Source: Lentzea sp033794685
Lineage (GTDB): Bacteria > Actinomycetota > Actinomycetes > Mycobacteriales > Pseudonocardiaceae
Strand: one strand, 5' to 3'
Length of the DNA stretch: 64,000 nucleotides
Assembly: GCA_033794685.1 (NCBI GenBank)
Contig: JARAYZ010000006.1
In this document: positions 60,848 to 64,000 of the stretch, piece after piece
Numbering within the stretch: position 1 is the first letter of the stretch
How the letters are laid out: the number at the start of each line of letters is the position of its first letter
The notes under the pieces: model-generated
What the model was told of the DNA's origin: nothing
Seen by the model: only the letters and a program-made list of their open reading frames with translations
Databases searched by the model: none
Position numbers and translations under genes: made by a program

Positions 60848-61083
60848 CCATTCTTCCTTTCGCTCCGCGGCGGCGGAGAACAAGCGCTGCATTACCACGA
60901 GGACCCGCACCACGACCAGAGCCGAGCGGCGTCCCCTTGCGCCGCTGGGATGACCTTGACAAGCTGCCGCTACCCATTCGAGTAGCAGCCCGCGGGATCA
61001 TACGGGCCGTACTCCTGTTGAGACGCCCCATAGCGCAGAAAGCTTTACCTGGGCAAGTGGAGCGCTTTCTCCTAGCATCAATT

Positions 61084-61101
61084 CCGCTGAGCTTTCAGCG
61101 G
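61084..61101. promoter_or_regulatory. Perfect 7-bp inverted repeat before the second LAL gene
   Basis: CCGCTGA GCTT TCAGCGG ends 17 nt before the TTG at 61119, just ahead of its GGAGAG box. It could be an operator or a leader hairpin. A further repeat AGCGGCG/CGCCGCT lies near 60,927-60,948. Confidence 0.45.
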
Positions 61102-61118
61102 CGGATTGTGGAGAGATC

Positions 61119-63677
61119 TTGGAAAACCGGCTGAAAGTGTGGTGCGCCGGAATCGGCGATCAGGCGGTGCCGGGCACGACCACGGTGGTGGAAGGCGCAC
61201 CCGGCACGGGCAAGACGGCGGCCGTCGACGACCTCGCCGCACGGTGGGAGGCGTCCGGCCGGCAAGTGGTGCGAGCACGGGGAAGCGCATTGGAAAGCGA
61301 TCTTCCCTTTGGGATCGTGGCCCAGCTGTTCGACCTGGTCGACTCCACTCTCGTGCCCGACGAGGCGATCGGGGCGCTGCAGCTCACCGCGGCGGCCGCG
61401 GACTTCCCTGTGCTGCACGGCGTGTACCGGCTGACCGCCGCGCTGGCCGCGCGCGCCGATCTGCTGGTCCTGGTGGACGACGCGCACTGGGCCGACGCCG
61501 CTTCCCTGCGCTGGCTCGCCTACCTGGCGTTGCGGGTGCGGCGGCTGCCGATCGCGCTCGTCCTGACCGTGGGCGTGGGCGAGCGGTGCGACGACCCGTC
61601 GTTCGGCGAGATCACGGCCGCGTGCCAGCGGGTCACGCTGGACCACCTCACCCCTGCCGAGACGAGACGTCTCGTCTCGGCGGCACTCGGCGAAGCCGCG
61701 CCGGAGTTCGCGGCGGCGTGCTTCGACGCGACGGGCGGCAACCCCCTGGCGGTGACGCGGCTGGTCAAGGCGCTGGTGGAGGACGAGGTCCCGCCGACGA
61801 CCGAGGCCGCGTGGCGGGTGACCCAGCGCGGTGCCGAGGTGTCCGGCGAGATCATGGCGGCCCGGCTGCGCCGCCGCCCCGCGTCCGTCGTGACGACCGC
61901 GCACTGCCTGGCGGCACTGGGTTCTTCGCCCCATCCCGGTGTGCTGGCCGAACTCACGCGACTGAGCCCGGCGGAACTCGCCGAGGCCAGGCGCACCGTC
62001 GAACTCCTCGGCGTGGCGGGACCCGCGGTGCTCGAAGACATACCCGCCGCGGCACGCGCGGCGCTGCACTTGCGGGCCGCACAGGCGTTGCGGACGCACG
62101 GCGCTTCGGACCGGGCGGTCGCGGACCACCTGCTGGAGACGTCGCCCGGCCTGGAACCGTGGGCGGGCGAGGTGCTGGACCGGGCCGCGCAGGAGGCGGT
62201 GAACCACGGCGACACGGCCGGCGCGGCACGGCTGCTGTGGCGGGCGCTGCGCGAACCGGTGGCGAACCCGTCCCGTGCCTTGCGACTGCTGGGAATCGCC
62301 GAACTGGTCGGCAACCTGCCCGGCGCGACCGCCCGGCTGCGCGAGGCCCTCCAGTCCGATGTGGACGATGCCGAGTCCGCGATCGCGTTGTCCTACGCCC
62401 TGCACGCCGAGGGCGCCCCGGCCGAGATCCCCGCGGTGCTGGGCGGCTCACCGCAGGCGCGGGCACATCTCGCCGTGCACGGCCTGGTGTGGCAGGAGGC
62501 CGTCCCCTCGTCGGTCTCGCTCGACAACCCCGCCGGCGTGCTGCACCGCGTGATGGTCGGCGACATCAGCGCAGACGAGACGAGGCGTCTCGTCTCGGCA
62601 CGCGGCGACGGCGTGGTCGCCTCCCTGACGGCCGCGATGACGCTGAACCTGGCCGACTCGCTGGACGAGGCGCTGGCCGTGCTGGACGAGGTCGACCGCG
62701 CCCAGGCACCAGCGTTGCGCGCGCTGACGAACGTGATGCGCGCGAACGTCCAGCGCCGCAAGGGAGATCTCGCCTCCGCCCGTGCCGATCTCGCGGTGGC
62801 GGCCGACCACCTGCGGCAGGACCGGCGCTGGCACGCCGTCTCCACGTGGCACGCCGCGCTGCTCGCCGACATCCTGCTCGAGGAGGGTCGCCTGGACGAG
62901 GCCGCCACGGTGATCGCCGAGGCCTCGACGGACGAGGCGCGGCGCACGTGGTCGTTCGGTGGCGTGCTGACCGTGCGCGGACGCGTGCTGACGGCGCGAG
63001 GCGACGATCACGAGGCCCTGGAAGCGTTTCTGGCCGCCGGACGGCACTGCGCGGCGTGGCCGTACCGCAATCCCGCGGCGCTGTCGTGGCGTTCCGGCGC
63101 GGCGCTGGCCTGCGCGGCGATGGGCGACGGCGAACGGGCCCGCGAACTCGCCCAGGAGGAGGTCGCGCTCGCACGGGTCTGGGGCGCGCCCAGGGCGCTG
63201 GGCATGGCGTTGCGCGCGGAGGGCCGGGTGACCGCGGGCGCGGCCGGGCGAAGGTTGCTGGAGGAGGCCGTGCGGGTGCTGCGCGCCTCCCCCGGCCGTC
63301 TGGAACTGGCGCGCGCGTTGGTGGACCTCGGCGTGGTGCTGCGGCGTCAGGGCGACACGGCCTCCGCGCGCACGCACCTGCGTGACGCCGTCGACCTGGC
63401 GCAGAAGTGCGGATCCACCACGATGGCCGCCCGTGCCTACTCCGAACTGGTGGCGACGAGCTCCGGACCTCGGCGAATGCGGCAGACCGGGCCGACCGCA
63501 CTCACCCCGACGGAGCATCAGGTGGCGGAGCTGGCGGCACGCGGCCGCTCCGACGACGAGATCGCGTCCACGCTGCTCATGCCCGCCGACGGCGTGGAGG
63601 GAGTGCTCTCGGGCATCTACCGCAAGCTCGGGGTGTCCGGCCGTTTGCACCTGGCGGATGCTCTGTTCGTGGAGTAG
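61119..63677 (+). CDS. Large ATPase LuxR-family regulator with degenerate HTH
   Basis: 852 aa, TTG 61119 behind GGAGAG. P-loop EGAPGTGKTAAV, Walker B LLVLVDDAHWADA, sensor-like GGNPLAVTRLVKALV, long helical repeats, and a C-terminal LuxR-like segment (LTPTEHQVAELAARGRSDDE, then MPADGVEGVLSGIYRKLG) whose recognition helix is atypical. The rare TTG start and weak helix-turn-helix suggest low or altered activity. Two copies of a long palindrome encode ETRRLVSA at residues 181-188 and 487-494. It runs divergently from the other LAL gene. Confidence 0.85.
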   Translation: MENRLKVWCAGIGDQAVPGTTTVVEGAPGTGKTAAVDDLAARWEASGRQVVRARGSALESDLPFGIVAQLFDLVDSTLVPDEAIGALQLTAAAADFPVLHGVYRLTAALAARADLLVLVDDAHWADAASLRWLAYLALRVRRLPIALVLTVGVGERCDDPSFGEITAACQRVTLDHLTPAETRRLVSAALGEAAPEFAAACFDATGGNPLAVTRLVKALVEDEVPPTTEAAWRVTQRGAEVSGEIMAARLRRRPASVVTTAHCLAALGSSPHPGVLAELTRLSPAELAEARRTVELLGVAGPAVLEDIPAAARAALHLRAAQALRTHGASDRAVADHLLETSPGLEPWAGEVLDRAAQEAVNHGDTAGAARLLWRALREPVANPSRALRLLGIAELVGNLPGATARLREALQSDVDDAESAIALSYALHAEGAPAEIPAVLGGSPQARAHLAVHGLVWQEAVPSSVSLDNPAGVLHRVMVGDISADETRRLVSARGDGVVASLTAAMTLNLADSLDEALAVLDEVDRAQAPALRALTNVMRANVQRRKGDLASARADLAVAADHLRQDRRWHAVSTWHAALLADILLEEGRLDEAATVIAEASTDEARRTWSFGGVLTVRGRVLTARGDDHEALEAFLAAGRHCAAWPYRNPAALSWRSGAALACAAMGDGERARELAQEEVALARVWGAPRALGMALRAEGRVTAGAAGRRLLEEAVRVLRASPGRLELARALVDLGVVLRRQGDTASARTHLRDAVDLAQKCGSTTMAARAYSELVATSSGPRRMRQTGPTALTPTEHQVAELAARGRSDDEIASTLLMPADGVEGVLSGIYRKLGVSGRLHLADALFVE
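61656..61681. repeat. 26-bp perfect palindrome inside the LAL gene (copy 1)
   Basis: Left arm GCCGAGACGAGAC is followed directly by its exact complement. It is read as AETRRLVSA and uses the rare codons AGA and CGT. Confidence 0.9.
62575..62598. repeat. Near-palindromic second copy (copy 2)
   Basis: 22 of 24 bases match the core of copy 1 (left arm ACGAGACGAGGC, right arm GTCTCGTCTCGG), same reading frame, encoding DETRRLVSA. Confidence 0.85.
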
Positions 63678-63720
63678 CTCGGACCCGTTCGGCCGATGGT
63701 TCGACTACGTCTTTCGGCCC

Positions 63721-63726
63721 TATCGT
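63721..63726 (+). promoter_or_regulatory. Candidate -10 element for the EF-hand gene (TATCGT)
   Basis: TATCGT ends 7 nt before ATG 63734, again close to leaderless spacing; no Shine-Dalgarno is seen. Confidence 0.4.
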
Positions 63727-63733
63727 CCTGCGC

Positions 63734-64000
63734 ATGGCGAGCGACTTTCAGCGGAGCAAGGTGGACCTGGTCTTCGGCGCGATGGACTCCGACGGCAACG
63801 GACGGCTGAACCGGGAGGACTTCGAGCTGCTCGCCCAGCGCTGGGCGGCGTTGCGCGGCAGTGACGAGGAGTTGCTGACGAAGGTGATGCTGGGCTGGTG
63901 GACCACCCTGCAGTCGGCCGCGGGAGGCGCGGAGCAGGTGACGCTGCAGGACGTCCTGAACGTCGTCGACGTGCTGCCCGACAACATCGAACCGGTGCTG
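63734..64000 (+). CDS. EF-hand calcium-binding protein, partial (runs off the window)
   Basis: 89 codons are visible from ATG 63734. A canonical EF-hand loop DSDGNGRLNREDFE appears at ~18-31: Asp, Asp, Asn, Arg, Asn at the ligand positions and Glu at position 12. The rest is helical (LLAQRWAALRGSDEELLTKV, LGWWTTLQSAAGG). It resembles calerythrin/calsymin-like EF-hand proteins of actinomycetes, which usually have four hands. No signal peptide, so cytosolic. Only the first part can be judged. Confidence 0.8.
   Translation, partial: MASDFQRSKVDLVFGAMDSDGNGRLNREDFELLAQRWAALRGSDEELLTKVMLGWWTTLQSAAGGAEQVTLQDVLNVVDVLPDNIEPVL

Noticed and set aside
1..64000. CRISPR array, tRNA or rRNA genes, insertion sequences
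   Set aside because: No spaced identical repeats of CRISPR size, no tRNA-like cloverleaf noticed, and no transposase among the reading frames.

Overview
The window is very G+C-rich. It has dense GTG/ATG starts, stop-start overlaps of the ATGA/GTGA type, long multidomain regulators (SARP, LuxR-type ATPases), ECF sigma/anti-sigma pairs, a DUF742 protein and many secreted hydrolases. This points to a filamentous actinobacterium. I infer the Pseudonocardiaceae (Lentzea/Saccharothrix/Actinosynnema-like) from overall style only; no rRNA or tRNA is present to confirm it.

Layout. (1) 1-5,859: the tail of an ABC exporter, then a tightly packed, mostly overlapping operon: a free-standing condensation-domain protein with a decayed adenylation/carrier tail, a class IV aminotransferase, a Nudix hydrolase, a repeat-bearing small protein, a FAD amine oxidase and a HAD phosphatase. 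This looks like the edge of an unusual nonribosomal small-molecule pathway. (2) 5,949-9,814: an ECF sigma/anti-sigma-like pair, a small membrane protein and a NarL-type two-component system. (3) 9,851-13,739: coaA pantothenate kinase, an ATP-grasp protein, and a 52-aa ORF coupled to a secreted serine hydrolase. (4) 13,740-14,303: gene debris, including the C-terminal end of a glycosyltransferase. (5) 14,304-23,023: a cell-envelope block (secreted Cys-rich protein, GT4, DUF3152 metalloprotease, Usp-like, DivIVA-like, DUF4015-like, GH25 lysozyme, class A PBP with PASTA domain). (6) 23,128-26,135: a second sigma/membrane-protein pair and a TetR/DUF1295 divergon with a symmetric four-half-site operator.

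(7) 26,119-44,762 is a large glycan-utilisation locus: BNR protein, GH2 galactosidase with a LamG insert, an (alpha/alpha)6-type hydrolase with discoidin domain, GH43, two GH127 beta-L-arabinofuranosidase-like proteins (one exported by Tat, one cytosolic), a secreted snapalysin-like metalloprotease, ABC sugar permeases plus lipoprotein, and a LacI repressor with its own operators. The enzymes fit attack on arabinose/galactose-rich plant glycoproteins or arabinan. No transporter ATPase is encoded, so a shared MsiK-type ATPase is likely.

(8) 44,829-51,929: a WGR-propeller protein, a SARP regulator, and two divergent NIS (IucA/IucC) siderophore synthetases with a Nudix-like accessory protein. 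(9) 51,979-58,410: smaller housekeeping and stress units (Nudix, BtuF-like, D-cysteine-desulfhydrase-like, small alarmone synthetase, MerR, MEDS-HATPase, DUF742, LapA-domain). (10) 58,364-63,677: two divergent giant LuxR-type ATPase regulators; one carries two copies of a long palindrome read as ETRRLVSA. The window ends inside an EF-hand protein gene.

Recurrent theme: at least four genes have a -10-like hexamer exactly 6 nt before a GTG, suggesting leaderless mRNAs.
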